Source: CAYVTZ01 sp964454685 (GTDB lineage: Bacteria; Bacillota; Clostridia; Christensenellales; Christensenellaceae). From it: a DNA stretch of 64,000 nucleotides. Positions 33,984 to 42,091 of this stretch are shown here, piece by piece (position 1 is the first letter of the stretch; each line of letters opens with the position of its first letter). The position numbers and the translations under genes are program-made. The notes under the pieces were generated by a model. The model had not been told where the DNA came from. It did no database searches and worked only from the letters and a program-made list of their open reading frames with translations. The stretch lies in contig CAYVTZ010000001.1 of the NCBI GenBank assembly GCA_964454685.1, positions 62,001-126,000 on the forward strand, in the 5' to 3' direction.

Positions 33984-35144
33984 ATGATTGCAAGAACAGA
34001 ACCCCTCAAGCAACTGATTCGTTTTCGTGACGATCGCCTGATTAAAGTTATTACAGGCATTCGCAAATGCGGAAAAGCAGCACTGGTTGAGCAATATCAG
34101 GAATATCTGCTCGCACAGGGCGTACAGCCGCAGCAGATCATCACCATTCCCTTTGAAGAGGAATCCAGTGCCCACCTCACAACCAACAAAAAACTTTTTG
34201 ACTATATTCAGCAAAAACTGTGCCCCGATCAAATGAACTATATTTTCCTACTAGATATGCAAAAACTTTCCGTTTTTCAAAAGGCAATCGACGGATTGTA
34301 TTTCAAAAAAAATTGCGATGTCTACCTCACCGCGTCACATACAAACCTGTTTGATACGCTCCCTCCGGAGCGTCGTGCGCAAATTCACATGCTGCCGCTG
34401 TCGCTGAGCGAGTATGTATCCATGCAGGAGATTGATTACGAGGCATATGCTCAAACCTGCACGCTTCCCGCCGCGCTGCACCTGCCGGATGCGTCCATAC
34501 AATCAGAATACCTTCGCGCATTCTTTGATTCCGTACTGCTTCGTGGTATGCTTGTGTTGCGCAAATTCCCTGATCCGGATTTGTTGATGCACATGGTTCG
34601 CTTGCTGTACACAAGCATCGGCTCGCAGTGCTCCATCAACAAAATTGCCGGGTCTTTGACTTCCACAGGTCGCAAAATTTCGGTGCATACCGCAGAGAAT
34701 TATTTGGATACTCTGACGCAAAGCCTGTTGTTTTACAAAATCAGTCGCTTCGACATCAAGAGCAAGCAACAGCTCAAGACTGGCGATAAATATTACGCCG
34801 CCGACCTTCGATTGGTTCAAGCCGCACTGGGTACACATCAGCCCTCCGCTGCTCAAATCTTAGAGAACACCGTGTTCTTAGAGCTTTTGCGACGCGGCTA
34901 CACTGTCTCCATCGGCAAGGTACGTAATATGGAGGTGCACTTTGTTGCCACAAACAGCGATGGCACGGAATATTTTCAGGTCGTGCCAAGTGTTCAGGAT
35001 CCCGCTGTGCTGAAAAAGGGCCTCGCTCCACTCGCGGCAGTGGGCGACCACAATCCCAAAACATTGCTAACGCTGGATTCGGAGCCTGTCATCTCACACA
35101 ATGGCATCAAGCAAATCTACGCGCCGGATTGGCTCATGCGATAG
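33984..35144 (+). CDS. AAA/DUF4143-type ATPase with degenerate nucleotide site
   Basis: 386-residue protein with the layout of the widespread AAA_14 + DUF4143 proteins. The N-terminal P-loop region reads VITGIRKCGKAALVEQ near residue 20, where the family normally has GxRRxGKST, so the P-loop Ser/Thr is Ala. The Walker B counterpart is FLLDMQKL near residue 90 instead of LDEIQ, so the catalytic Glu is lost. The C-terminal half keeps DUF4143 landmarks: NYLDTLTQSLLFYKISRFDIKSK near 240, and KYYAADLRLVQAALG and LENTVFLELLRRGY near 270-300. ATG 33984 follows TAGGAGGCTCC. It is transcribed alone, between a promoter and a terminator. Probably inactive as an ATPase; function unknown. Confidence 0.85.
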   Translation: MIARTEPLKQLIRFRDDRLIKVITGIRKCGKAALVEQYQEYLLAQGVQPQQIITIPFEEESSAHLTTNKKLFDYIQQKLCPDQMNYIFLLDMQKLSVFQKAIDGLYFKKNCDVYLTASHTNLFDTLPPERRAQIHMLPLSLSEYVSMQEIDYEAYAQTCTLPAALHLPDASIQSEYLRAFFDSVLLRGMLVLRKFPDPDLLMHMVRLLYTSIGSQCSINKIAGSLTSTGRKISVHTAENYLDTLTQSLLFYKISRFDIKSKQQLKTGDKYYAADLRLVQAALGTHQPSAAQILENTVFLELLRRGYTVSIGKVRNMEVHFVATNSDGTEYFQVVPSVQDPAVLKKGLAPLAAVGDHNPKTLLTLDSEPVISHNGIKQIYAPDWLMR

Positions 35145-35168
35145 CAAATTATTTCCGTGAATGCCAAA

Positions 35169-35210
35169 GACGGATGTTCCATTCAAGTTGAAACATCCGT
35201 CTCTTTTTTT
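35169..35210. terminator. Intrinsic terminator between convergent genes
   Basis: GACGGATGTT (35169-35178) pairs with AACATCCGTC (35192-35201), followed by TCTTTTTTT on the plus strand. It ends the ATPase gene and may also serve the convergent AraC gene. Confidence 0.88.
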
Positions 35211-35252
35211 CATATTATCATAATTTACGCATAAACAGACTTCAAATTTGCA

Positions 35253-36098
35253 CTATTTCTGCACAACCGGAATCCATACTTCATACATTGTCTGGTTCGG
35301 ATCCGGGTCAAGATAGACCTCTACGTCGGGTGCATTCGCGTACTCATATCCCGATGTCGGCAGCCATTCCGTCACAATGCGCTTTTCCAGCTCCTGTATC
35401 GATTGCCCCGTGCCGCTTCCGGAGAAAACGGCCCATGTCGCTGCAGGAACAACATATTCTTCAAAGCCGCCCTCCGCCGGCCGCTCGCTTGCCACCGCAA
35501 TAAAATATCTCCATGCTTCCTGCTCGTTGCAGACGCTCACCCCCAGCACACCTTGCGGCTCACCGTCCATCAGCCCTGCCAGCCTGGGAATTATGCCCTG
35601 CATCGCCGCTTTTTGCCACATTTGCGGCACCGCAGCAAAATTTTTCTCCACCTCCTGTTCCAACGGCGCGCTTATGCCTAGAATGCGAAAGGCATCTTTC
35701 TTTTCAATCCTGTAATCCATTTCCTCTGCTCCTTTGATTGAGATTTGGAAGCTGATTTTGGGAAACGCCTTCACGCAACCGCCCTGCCGAACGCGCGACG
35801 GCGCAATTTGATGCACACTTTGAAAAGCTCGATTGAACGCAGTTGGGGAATCATAGCCATACTTTAACGCGACATCAACGATTTTATTTTCACCGTTTTG
35901 CAAGTCCACCGCCGCTTTCGACATCCGCCTGCGACGAATATACTCCGATAAGGAAACGTCCGCCATATACGCAAACATTCGCTGAAAATGATAGGTCGAA
36001 CAACAGGCAATTTTTGCAAGCGCGTCATAATCAATCTCGTTCGTCAAATTTTCTTCAATATAATTGATTGCTTGGTTTAGTTGCGCACACCAGTCCAT
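35253..36098 (-). CDS. AraC-family regulator with a GyrI-like effector domain
   Basis: 281-residue transcription factor. The N-terminus is an AraC/XylS double helix-turn-helix: IDYDALAKIACCSTYHFQRMF (residues 22-45), and IVDVALKYGYDSPTAFNRAF then APSRVRQG (about residue 75-105). The C-terminal 155 residues form a GyrI/Rob-like ligand-binding domain (MDYRIEKKDAFRILGI; AATWAVFSGSG; YEVWIPV). This N-terminal-HTH order is that of SoxS/Rob-like regulators responding to lipophilic or cationic compounds. ATG 36098 follows AAGGAGTTGATTTT; a longer in-frame start exists at 36164 without a site. No obvious target operon adjoins it; the lipoate ligase gene lies 131 bp upstream, on the same strand. Confidence 0.9.
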   Translation of the reverse strand: MDWCAQLNQAINYIEENLTNEIDYDALAKIACCSTYHFQRMFAYMADVSLSEYIRRRRMSKAAVDLQNGENKIVDVALKYGYDSPTAFNRAFQSVHQIAPSRVRQGGCVKAFPKISFQISIKGAEEMDYRIEKKDAFRILGISAPLEQEVEKNFAAVPQMWQKAAMQGIIPRLAGLMDGEPQGVLGVSVCNEQEAWRYFIAVASERPAEGGFEEYVVPAATWAVFSGSGTGQSIQELEKRIVTEWLPTSGYEYANAPDVEVYLDPDPNQTMYEVWIPVVQK

Positions 36099-36229
36099 AA
36101 AATCAACTCCTTGCTGCCAGAATACCTCAAAAAAAGGCACGAATCCTCTCTTTCCATGCACCAATCAGAGAGATTGCATCGCTCCAAAAGGTGCTGTTCC
36201 ACTCGCGCATATAGCAAGATTAAAGCCGC

Positions 36230-37216
36230 TCAATAACCTTTGTCCATGAAATATGCACACAAATCGTCAATCATCTTACGCTGCTCCTCATTTACCGGAA
36301 TGCACCGCAGTCGTTCACAAAGCGCATCGGCACGGAATGTGCAGCCAACGAGTGTTTCGGGCAGCGCGGCAAGGAAGTCCGCGTCCATGCCATCCGAATA
36401 AAGCTGCGCTTGTGTAATGGCCGCATCCTTCAAAGACAGCAGCAGCTCGATGCCGCCCCAGTCAAAGCGCGTTTTGATGGTAATGTCAAATTGCGGCGAT
36501 TGCCCAAATCGCCAATCCCAACTTGCATTGCGTTCCGCCAGCCGCTGCGTTTCCGCTTCCAGCTCAGGCGTAAAGTCCAACGGTTTCACTTCGCCGTATT
36601 CCGCGCAAAAACTGCGGATCAATGCCTCTTCCATCTTCTGCGGAGTCAATTCCGGCGCAAGCTCACAAAGATTGACCACGCGCGATCGCACAGATGCAAT
36701 TCCCTTGGATTCGATCTTTTCCTTCGGCACCTCCAAATATTGTGCCAGCTTTTGCATGTCCGTATTGATGAGAATGGTGCCATGATGAAACGCACCATTC
36801 TTGCGGTAACAAAACGCATTTCCGGAAAACTTTCTGCCGTCTGCAAGAATGTCGTTTCGTCCCGAAAAAGCAGCATCGATGCCAAACGTCTGAACGGCAT
36901 CTAAAATAACCTTCAACTGTCGATGTAAATCGTAAGCCTCACGATCCACAATAAACGAAAAATTCAGGTTGTGCATGTCATGGAATACCGCACCCCCGCC
37001 GGAGATACGGCGTGCCAGCAGTCCGCCGTCCGCATGTAATTTCTCATGCTTGCATTCTGCCCAAACGTTTTGATTTTTTCCCACAATGATGCTGTCCGTA
37101 TGCGTGTATAAGTGCATCACGATCTCACCGGGCGCGATATGGTTGAGTATGGCTTCCTCCTCCGCCAGTGTAACGTGCGGATTGTTGCTGGGGCTGATTC
37201 GATAATAAACTTGCAT
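36230..37216 (-). CDS. lplA: Lipoate-protein ligase
   Basis: Attaches lipoate to lipoyl domains of 2-oxoacid dehydrogenases or GcvH through lipoyl-AMP. The 328-residue protein shows the family motifs in order: RRISGGGAVFHD near residue 69, DILADGRKFSGNAF near residue 121 and HHGTILIN near residue 143 with its catalytic Lys context, then a C-terminal accessory domain from about residue 240. It begins MQVYYRISPSNNP after GGAGAGGAAAGACG, with a promoter at 37263-37292. A substrate is encoded in the window: the E2 lipoyl domain at 59363-60574, 22 kb away. No lipoate synthase is visible, which fits use of scavenged lipoate. Confidence 0.93.
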   Translation of the reverse strand: MQVYYRISPSNNPHVTLAEEEAILNHIAPGEIVMHLYTHTDSIIVGKNQNVWAECKHEKLHADGGLLARRISGGGAVFHDMHNLNFSFIVDREAYDLHRQLKVILDAVQTFGIDAAFSGRNDILADGRKFSGNAFCYRKNGAFHHGTILINTDMQKLAQYLEVPKEKIESKGIASVRSRVVNLCELAPELTPQKMEEALIRSFCAEYGEVKPLDFTPELEAETQRLAERNASWDWRFGQSPQFDITIKTRFDWGGIELLLSLKDAAITQAQLYSDGMDADFLAALPETLVGCTFRADALCERLRCIPVNEEQRKMIDDLCAYFMDKGY

Positions 37217-37262
37217 CGTCTTTCCTCTCCATGTTACAAAAATTTAAAACTTTACGCCCTCT

Positions 37263-37318
37263 ATTATACCTGTTTTTCATCAAAAAGTGCAACATGTCCG
37301 CAGCATTCGTGGTATAAT
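37263..37318. promoter_or_regulatory. Divergent promoters for lplA and the PHP-hydrolase operon
   Basis: Minus strand: TTGCAC (37287-37292), 18-base spacer, TATAAT (37263-37268) for lplA. Plus strand: extended -10 TGGTATAAT with TATAAT at 37313-37318 for the PHP gene, lacking a good -35. Confidence 0.65.
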
Positions 37319-37398
37319 AAGATTAGTGCCGAAACGTCATGATTTTCGGCAGACCACAGGGATCTCGCAGTATTTTGCGCGTTGTCAAGGAGAATCAA

Positions 37399-38106
37399 AT
37401 GAAACTTTATCAGGCAGAAACACATTGTCATACGCAGGAAGTCAGCCCCTGCTCCCGCATTCCCGCAAAGTATCTTGTGGAAGGTATGGTGGAGGCAGGA
37501 TACCGTTATATGTTCCTGACCGATCACTATCACAGCGGCGTTTTCGAGCACATGGAGCCCATGCGCCACATGGATTGGCAAAAGAAAATCGACCATTTTA
37601 TGTCCGGTTACCTCACCGCAAAAAAATATGCGCAAGGCACAGATTTAAAGGTCATGATGGCAATGGAACTGTGTATCAAAAAACATGAGTCCGACGATAT
37701 CGGCAGCGACTTTTTAGTCTATGGTATGAGCGAAGAATTTCTGCGCGATCATCCGCAGCTTTATTATTTGCAATATCAGGAGTTCTTTCAGCTTATGGAT
37801 CATCATGGCTTCATGGTGTTTCAGGCACACCCCTATCGCTACAATCTGCAACCCATCGAGCCGGTTTGCTACCACGGGATCGAGGTCGTCAACACGCACC
37901 CCCGTCACGTGTCACAAAATCAAAAGGCGATCAAATTCGCGCTGGATCATGATTTATATCTCATCGCAGGCAGCGATATTCACACAGACGAGGACATCGG
38001 GCGCGGCGGCATTATGCTGCCCGGCGACATCGAATCCACGATGGATCTTGTGCAATATTATAAAGAAAACGGCTCACCGGAGCTGATTGTCACGTTCGGA
38101 GCATAA
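37399..38106 (+). CDS. PHP-domain metal phosphoesterase
   Basis: 235-residue polymerase-and-histidinol-phosphatase (PHP) domain protein. Metal ligands are visible in order: HxH in ETHCHT (near residue 9), His in LTDHYH near 41, Glu in MAMELC near 88, His in QAHPYRY near 144, and Asp-x-His in AGSDIHTDED near 198. Family members remove phosphate from histidinol phosphate, sugar phosphates or nucleotides; this one has no his genes nearby. ATG 37399 follows AAGGAGAATCAA; upstream in-frame starts lie in the promoter leader. It is followed after one base by the aldo/keto reductase, so the two probably act together. Confidence 0.88.
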   Translation: MKLYQAETHCHTQEVSPCSRIPAKYLVEGMVEAGYRYMFLTDHYHSGVFEHMEPMRHMDWQKKIDHFMSGYLTAKKYAQGTDLKVMMAMELCIKKHESDDIGSDFLVYGMSEEFLRDHPQLYYLQYQEFFQLMDHHGFMVFQAHPYRYNLQPIEPVCYHGIEVVNTHPRHVSQNQKAIKFALDHDLYLIAGSDIHTDEDIGRGGIMLPGDIESTMDLVQYYKENGSPELIVTFGA

Positions 38107-38107
38107 T

Positions 38108-39235
38108 ATGAAAATTGTGGACTTCGCGGGAAAACCGCTCTCTCACATGGGCATGGGCGCGCTGCGCTTTGATGTAAAAAACCGCACTCTTGCGCAAAAT
38201 GCCGACCTCGTTCGCTATGCGTTTGATTGCGGTGTCAACTATTTTGATACTGCGCCACCCTATTTGGACGGTTTATCCGAGCAAATTTTAGGCATGGGTT
38301 TGCAGGGCTTGCCACGCGACCGGTTTTTTGCTTCCAGCAAAGGTTATCCGGAGGAATTAACCACCGCGAAGCAAACCATCGAAGCAATCCAGCGCTCCTT
38401 GCGAGTGATGCAGCTTGAGAAGCTGGACTTTTTCTATGTCTGGTGCATTCGCAATCTGGAGCAGTGGCAGGCTGCCACGCGTCCCGGCGGTATGGCAGAT
38501 GGTCTGATTCTTGCACAGCAGCGTGGGTTGATCGATAAAACGATGGTCTCCATTCACCTGCCCGGCAATATGATTCAGGACATCATCACCGAGCGCCCCT
38601 TTGACGGCGCGCTGGTGGGCATCAATGTATTAAATTTCCCTTTTCGCATCGAAGGGCTGCGTCACTTAAAAGCGCTGGGTTATGACCTTGCCGCTATGAA
38701 TCCACTGTACGGCGGCATGATTCCACGCCACGCGCAGGAACTCCCCTTCCTTTGCTACAATGGCAAAACGCCGGTGCGTAACGCGCTCGAATTTGCATTT
38801 GGTCTGCCGGAGCTTTCTGTGGTTTTGGTGGGTGTAAGCAACGAAGCCGAGCTGGACGAGGCAGTGGCTGCCTGTGAAAGCGCCCCCACAGTAGATGCGC
38901 AAGCATTGGAAACGATGCGGCAGAATTTAGGCCAGTGGATGGATGCGGCATGCACCGGATGTGGCTATTGCGATGTCTGCCCGGTAGAAATCCCCGTCCC
39001 TTCCTATATGCAGTACTACAACAATAAGCAGGTGTTTCGCTGGAGCGAAGAACGCCTGATTCCCAATTACAACGAAAAATTAGTGCACGGGTTTCTTCCC
39101 GCGCGTCCCGGCAAACCTCAAGACTGCATTTCTTGCGGCTCTTGTGAGCAAGCCTGCACCCAACACCTTGAAATTATGTCTCGCCTCACAGAAATGGCAA
39201 CGTGGGAGCGATCAGATGTCACATTAAAATGGTAA
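38108..39235 (+). CDS. Aldo/keto reductase with C-terminal [4Fe-4S] ferredoxin motifs
   Basis: 375-residue protein: an N-terminal AKR barrel with FDTAPPYLDG (catalytic Asp and Tyr) near residue 46 and ASSKGY (Lys) near 79, then a C-terminal ferredoxin region. The latter has C-x2-C-x2-C-x3-CP near residue 287 and a second C-x2-C-x2-C-x3-C near 345, enough for two [4Fe-4S] clusters. In the strand that normally ends in the catalytic His, the text is DFFYVWCIRN, so that His seems replaced by Trp. This puts a normal NADPH-carbonyl-reductase mechanism in doubt. The start is one base after the PHP gene stop, with GGAG 6 bases upstream. Confidence 0.9.
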   Translation: MKIVDFAGKPLSHMGMGALRFDVKNRTLAQNADLVRYAFDCGVNYFDTAPPYLDGLSEQILGMGLQGLPRDRFFASSKGYPEELTTAKQTIEAIQRSLRVMQLEKLDFFYVWCIRNLEQWQAATRPGGMADGLILAQQRGLIDKTMVSIHLPGNMIQDIITERPFDGALVGINVLNFPFRIEGLRHLKALGYDLAAMNPLYGGMIPRHAQELPFLCYNGKTPVRNALEFAFGLPELSVVLVGVSNEAELDEAVAACESAPTVDAQALETMRQNLGQWMDAACTGCGYCDVCPVEIPVPSYMQYYNNKQVFRWSEERLIPNYNEKLVHGFLPARPGKPQDCISCGSCEQACTQHLEIMSRLTEMATWERSDVTLKW

Positions 39236-39256
39236 TGCGCGAATTGCAGCCGGCTG

Positions 39257-39742
39257 TCACCAGCTGTTCGTACTGCAATTCGCCGCATCAATGGCAAGCA
39301 CGACCAGTAGCGCACACAGCGCATTCTGGTCATCCGGCACGTCAATGCGATACGTGTCCGTAAAATTCCAAATCATCTTTTGTGCCTGCATCATCTGCAC
39401 ACCGTTCAGCAACGCTTGATAGTTCCATCCCATCACGTCACCTTGCACACACCAGCCATTGAAGTCAATGTTGTATTTCGGCTTGAAGAAAGTCATCTCC
39501 CTGCTGATCATCCCAACCCTCTGGTCTCCCATGAAAAGTTCAAATTTCGGCAAAAAGGAAAGAACCTTTTCTTTGATATACGCTACTTCCATGCCCCATG
39601 CGTCGTACACCTTTAACAGGTGCCCCCACGCCATCTTCCCTTCGATCGTATAGGCAAGCATACCACTTTCATACGTGACCTCGTACGAATCAAACCACGA
39701 AAACAAGCGTTGTTTGAAAACTAAGCTAACCATGTTCCCCAT
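39257..39742 (-). CDS. LURP-one/YxjI-like beta-barrel protein
   Basis: 161-residue protein resembling the LURP-one-related/scramblase-like fold: alternating short hydrophobic strands with SYEVTYESGMLAYTIEGKM, YDAWGMEVAYIKEKVLSFLPKF and NWNYQALL-type text, and no membrane segment. Such proteins are thought to bind lipids or membranes; function in bacteria is poorly known. Its ATG shares an A with the stop of the small ribbon-helix-helix gene (TAATG). A second ATG at 39733 is better spaced from the AGGAG and could be the true start. It is the third gene of a tightly coupled cassette with an SPFH protein. Confidence 0.7.
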   Translation of the reverse strand: MGNMVSLVFKQRLFSWFDSYEVTYESGMLAYTIEGKMAWGHLLKVYDAWGMEVAYIKEKVLSFLPKFELFMGDQRVGMISREMTFFKPKYNIDFNGWCVQGDVMGWNYQALLNGVQMMQAQKMIWNFTDTYRIDVPDDQNALCALLVVLAIDAANCSTNSW

Positions 39743-39894
39743 TACTCCTGCTTCTTTCTCTTTTTCACGGCTTCCGTCAGCAGATACTCGATCTGTCCAT
39801 TGACCGACCGAAAGTCATCCTCCGCCCAGCGGCTGATTTCTTCAAACAGCTTTTTGGATAATCGCAGCGGTATCTGCTTCTTCTTTTCGTCCAT
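39742..39894 (-). CDS. Small ribbon-helix-helix (Arc/CopG-type) DNA-binding protein
   Basis: 50-residue protein, too short for many gene finders: MDEKKKQIPLRLSKKLFEEI opens it, with the beta-strand (KQIPLRL) and helices (FEEISRWAED; VNGQIEYLLTEAVKKR) of Arc/CopG repressors. Its start overlaps the SPFH stop (TAATG) and its stop overlaps the LURP-one start, so the three genes are translationally coupled. A 9-bp inverted repeat covering the -10 of the cassette promoter (40801-40823) is a natural target for autorepression; that link is inferred. Confidence 0.85.
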   Translation of the reverse strand: MDEKKKQIPLRLSKKLFEEISRWAEDDFRSVNGQIEYLLTEAVKKRKKQE

Positions 39895-40784
39895 TAGTAT
39901 ATGCTTCCACTGTTAACAATCGGTTGCGGGTCTTTATTGCCGCACAACACCACCAGTAAGTTGCTGACCATCTGCGCACGTCGCTCCTCGTCCAGCTCCA
40001 CCACATTGTTTTCAGAAAGCTTGTTGAGCGCCATCTCTACCATGCCAACAGCCCCTTCCACAATCTTTTGCCGTGCCGCAATGATGGCGGATGCCTGCTG
40101 TCGTTGCAGCATCGCCGCCGCAATCTCCGGCGCATACGCAAGGTGCGCAATGCGGGCTTCAATGATTTCCAGTCCGGCAATCTCCGCGCGCTTCTGCAAT
40201 TCACGTTGCAGCTCCAAAGATACTTCCTGAGCACTGCCGCGCAAGGATTTTTCATCGCCGTCTTCGGAAATATCATACGGGTATTGCCGCGCCACTTGGC
40301 GGATGCTCGCGTCACTCTGTGTGGAAATATAGGAATAGTAATTATCCACATCCAGTACCGCTTTTGTGGGATCCACCACACGCCAGATCACGACCACTCC
40401 GATCTCGATGGGGTTGCCCTCCTTGTCGTTCACCTTCTGCTTCTCATTGTTGAGCGTCGCAGCCTTGAGCGAAACCTTCTTGCCCTGTATGCTCACAAAC
40501 GGATGTATCCAGTAAAAGCCTTCCTGCGTCAGCGTGCCGTAGTATTTTCCAAACAGCGCATAAACAGCAGCTGTATTGGGGTTGATCACTTTCAGCCCTG
40601 CCATCAAAATCGGAATCCCCAAATATCCGATCAAAGCCGCAATCACCCCCATGCCCTCTTCACCCTTCCCAAAGGATGACACCATCCAAAATGTGCATGC
40701 CAAAATCCCTAGTATAAAGATAATCAGCATCAGCATCCCATTTGTCGGACGCAAGTTCTTCTCTTTCCTTTCCATCTTTGCCAT
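39894..40784 (-). CDS. SPFH/stomatin-prohibitin-domain membrane protein
   Basis: 296-residue protein with two hydrophobic stretches at the N-terminus (about residues 15-33 and 40-63), then an SPFH domain: NTAAVYALFGKYYGTLTQEGFYWI near 69, IEIGVVVIWRVVDPTKAVLDV near 125, and the coiled-coil-like ELQKRAEIAGLEIIEARIAHLAYAPEIAAAMLQRQQA near 195-230, including the typical EARI. SPFH proteins form membrane microdomain scaffolds and often control proteases; no NfeD or FtsH gene is next to it. The start follows AAAGGAGGACTTGGACT. It is co-translated with the ribbon-helix-helix and LURP-one genes. Confidence 0.92.
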   Translation of the reverse strand: MAKMERKEKNLRPTNGMLMLIIFILGILACTFWMVSSFGKGEEGMGVIAALIGYLGIPILMAGLKVINPNTAAVYALFGKYYGTLTQEGFYWIHPFVSIQGKKVSLKAATLNNEKQKVNDKEGNPIEIGVVVIWRVVDPTKAVLDVDNYYSYISTQSDASIRQVARQYPYDISEDGDEKSLRGSAQEVSLELQRELQKRAEIAGLEIIEARIAHLAYAPEIAAAMLQRQQASAIIAARQKIVEGAVGMVEMALNKLSENNVVELDEERRAQMVSNLLVVLCGNKDPQPIVNSGSIY

Positions 40785-40800
40785 AGTCCAAGTCCTCCTT

Positions 40801-40840
40801 TATGATATCTAAATGATATCATAAAGATTTAATTTGTCAA
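40801..40840 (-). promoter_or_regulatory. SPFH cassette promoter overlapped by an inverted repeat
   Basis: Minus-strand TTGACA (40835-40840), 16-base spacer and TATCAT (40813-40818). TATGATATC (40801-40809) pairs with GATATCATA (40815-40823) around a 5-base centre, covering the -10. This is an operator layout fitting the 50-residue ribbon-helix-helix protein of the cassette. Confidence 0.75.
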
Positions 40841-41067
40841 TGATTTTTTTCATGAAATCTTATGCTGTTCCATGCAGATTTGCACTGCTTGCGCAAGGTG
40901 CCTCGCGCTGCCAAATACGCAAGTGCTCACGCCGCTTTCTGCGCTTCTAAGAGTTCCGGCCATTCAATGCTCTCCCCGCCGCTTGACATTTCCTTTCATT
41001 TGCGTCAAACTATTGTTTGTTCGGTTCACGCACCGCAACAATCAGCACAAACAGGAGATGCAATAAA

Positions 41068-41205
41068 ATGGAAGAGCCCAATCAACTCACCCCCGATCAA
41101 ATGGAAGAGGACGAACTAATGGAGGCAATCGCTCTTGGTAAAATTGAAGGTTGCTCCGCATTTCGCGCACTGGCGCAGGTCGTAAAAAAAGAGACGGAGG
41201 AATAA
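41068..41205 (+). CDS. Hypothetical acidic 45-residue protein
   Basis: Short ORF MEEPNQLTPDQMEEDELMEA, ending in VVKKETEE, very acidic and probably helical. AGGAGATGCAATAAA precedes the ATG, with long spacing (about 10). I do not recognise it. Its last codons form one arm of a hairpin that would terminate the convergent gene at 41317. The longer reading from 41017 has no ribosome site. Real but unassigned at moderate confidence. Confidence 0.5.
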   Translation: MEEPNQLTPDQMEEDELMEAIALGKIEGCSAFRALAQVVKKETEE

Positions 41206-41214
41206 CCCCGTCTC
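41184..41214 (-). terminator. Terminator of the NAD(P)-binding oxidoreductase gene
   Basis: On the minus strand, stem GAGACGG/CCGTCTC (41208-41214 with 41191-41197) is followed by seven T residues (41184-41190 as A on the plus strand). It overlaps the end of the small plus-strand ORF. Confidence 0.75.
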
Positions 41215-41316
41215 CTGATACGCACATCGCATGGCACAGATTGGATCGGTCGCCGCTCCCGCAACCTGCATCTGCATCCTTTTTAAGCGTACGCGCATGT
41301 TTGTGTCGCGCTCTTT

Positions 41317-41946
41317 TTATTTTTGCACCACGGTAAAGCGTTGCTGCACATGCAGTGCACGCTCTGCCTCATCAACCATTGCAATCGCATAATCCGCATA
41401 GCTGATGCGGCTCTGTCCACTGCTGTCAAGCAATAGAGTCTCTTCCCCTGTTTGATATCCGCCCGTTCGTTCCCCCTCCGCAGCAAAATCCGCCGCAGGA
41501 GATAGATATGTCCACTTTACATCTGTGCGCTGCCTGATTTCCTCCAACGCTGCCGCCATGTGCTGCGCCAAAGGTAAAAACATCTCCGGGAAATCCGGTG
41601 TATCCATCACCCGCATCGATTTTGCCGCATCTACGTACAGGCTGCCCGCTCCGCCCACAATCAGCAAACGATTTTCTTTCCCGCTTAATAAATCCGCCAG
41701 ATAGCGCAGCGACGTCTCGTGCTGAGGTAGTGTTTCTGGCGACCACGCGCCAAACGCATCCACAATCGCTGTGTACGGTGCAAGATCGTCGTATCGCAGG
41801 TCGTATAGATCCTTGCGCAAAAGTTCTGCTCCCTCCGGCGCCTGTTGCCCTCGCACCACCGCTAAAACCTCATGTCCGCGTTCCAACGCCTCGCGCACTA
41901 TGCAACGTCCTGCTTTTCCATTTGCTCCGATTACCGCCATTTTCAT
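41317..41946 (-). CDS. NAD(P)-binding oxidoreductase (NmrA/atypical SDR type)
   Basis: 209-residue Rossmann-fold protein beginning MKMAVIGANGKAGRCIVREA (G-A-N-G-x-A-G nucleotide motif at residues 8-14), with IVDAFGAWSPE near 62, IVGGAGSLY near 95 and WTYLSPAADFAAEGERTGGY near 144. This matches small NAD(P)H-binding NmrA-like reductases, often induced by electrophiles. The start follows AAAGGAGACCAAGAAAA. It is divergent from an HxlR regulator (42092), a classic arrangement in which the regulator represses the reductase until it senses a reactive compound. A terminator follows at 41184. Confidence 0.88.
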   Translation of the reverse strand: MKMAVIGANGKAGRCIVREALERGHEVLAVVRGQQAPEGAELLRKDLYDLRYDDLAPYTAIVDAFGAWSPETLPQHETSLRYLADLLSGKENRLLIVGGAGSLYVDAAKSMRVMDTPDFPEMFLPLAQHMAAALEEIRQRTDVKWTYLSPAADFAAEGERTGGYQTGEETLLLDSSGQSRISYADYAIAMVDEAERALHVQQRFTVVQK

Positions 41947-42091
41947 TTTTCTTGGTCTCCTTTGTTTGTTTTGCAGGGTTGACGTTCCCTGTCCATGCCA
42001 TTACAATACATCTATACAGAATATAAGTAAAGTAAGCACAATACTGTGCGGTAGTATCCATTTAGAAACTATTGGATCAGAAAGGCAAAAA

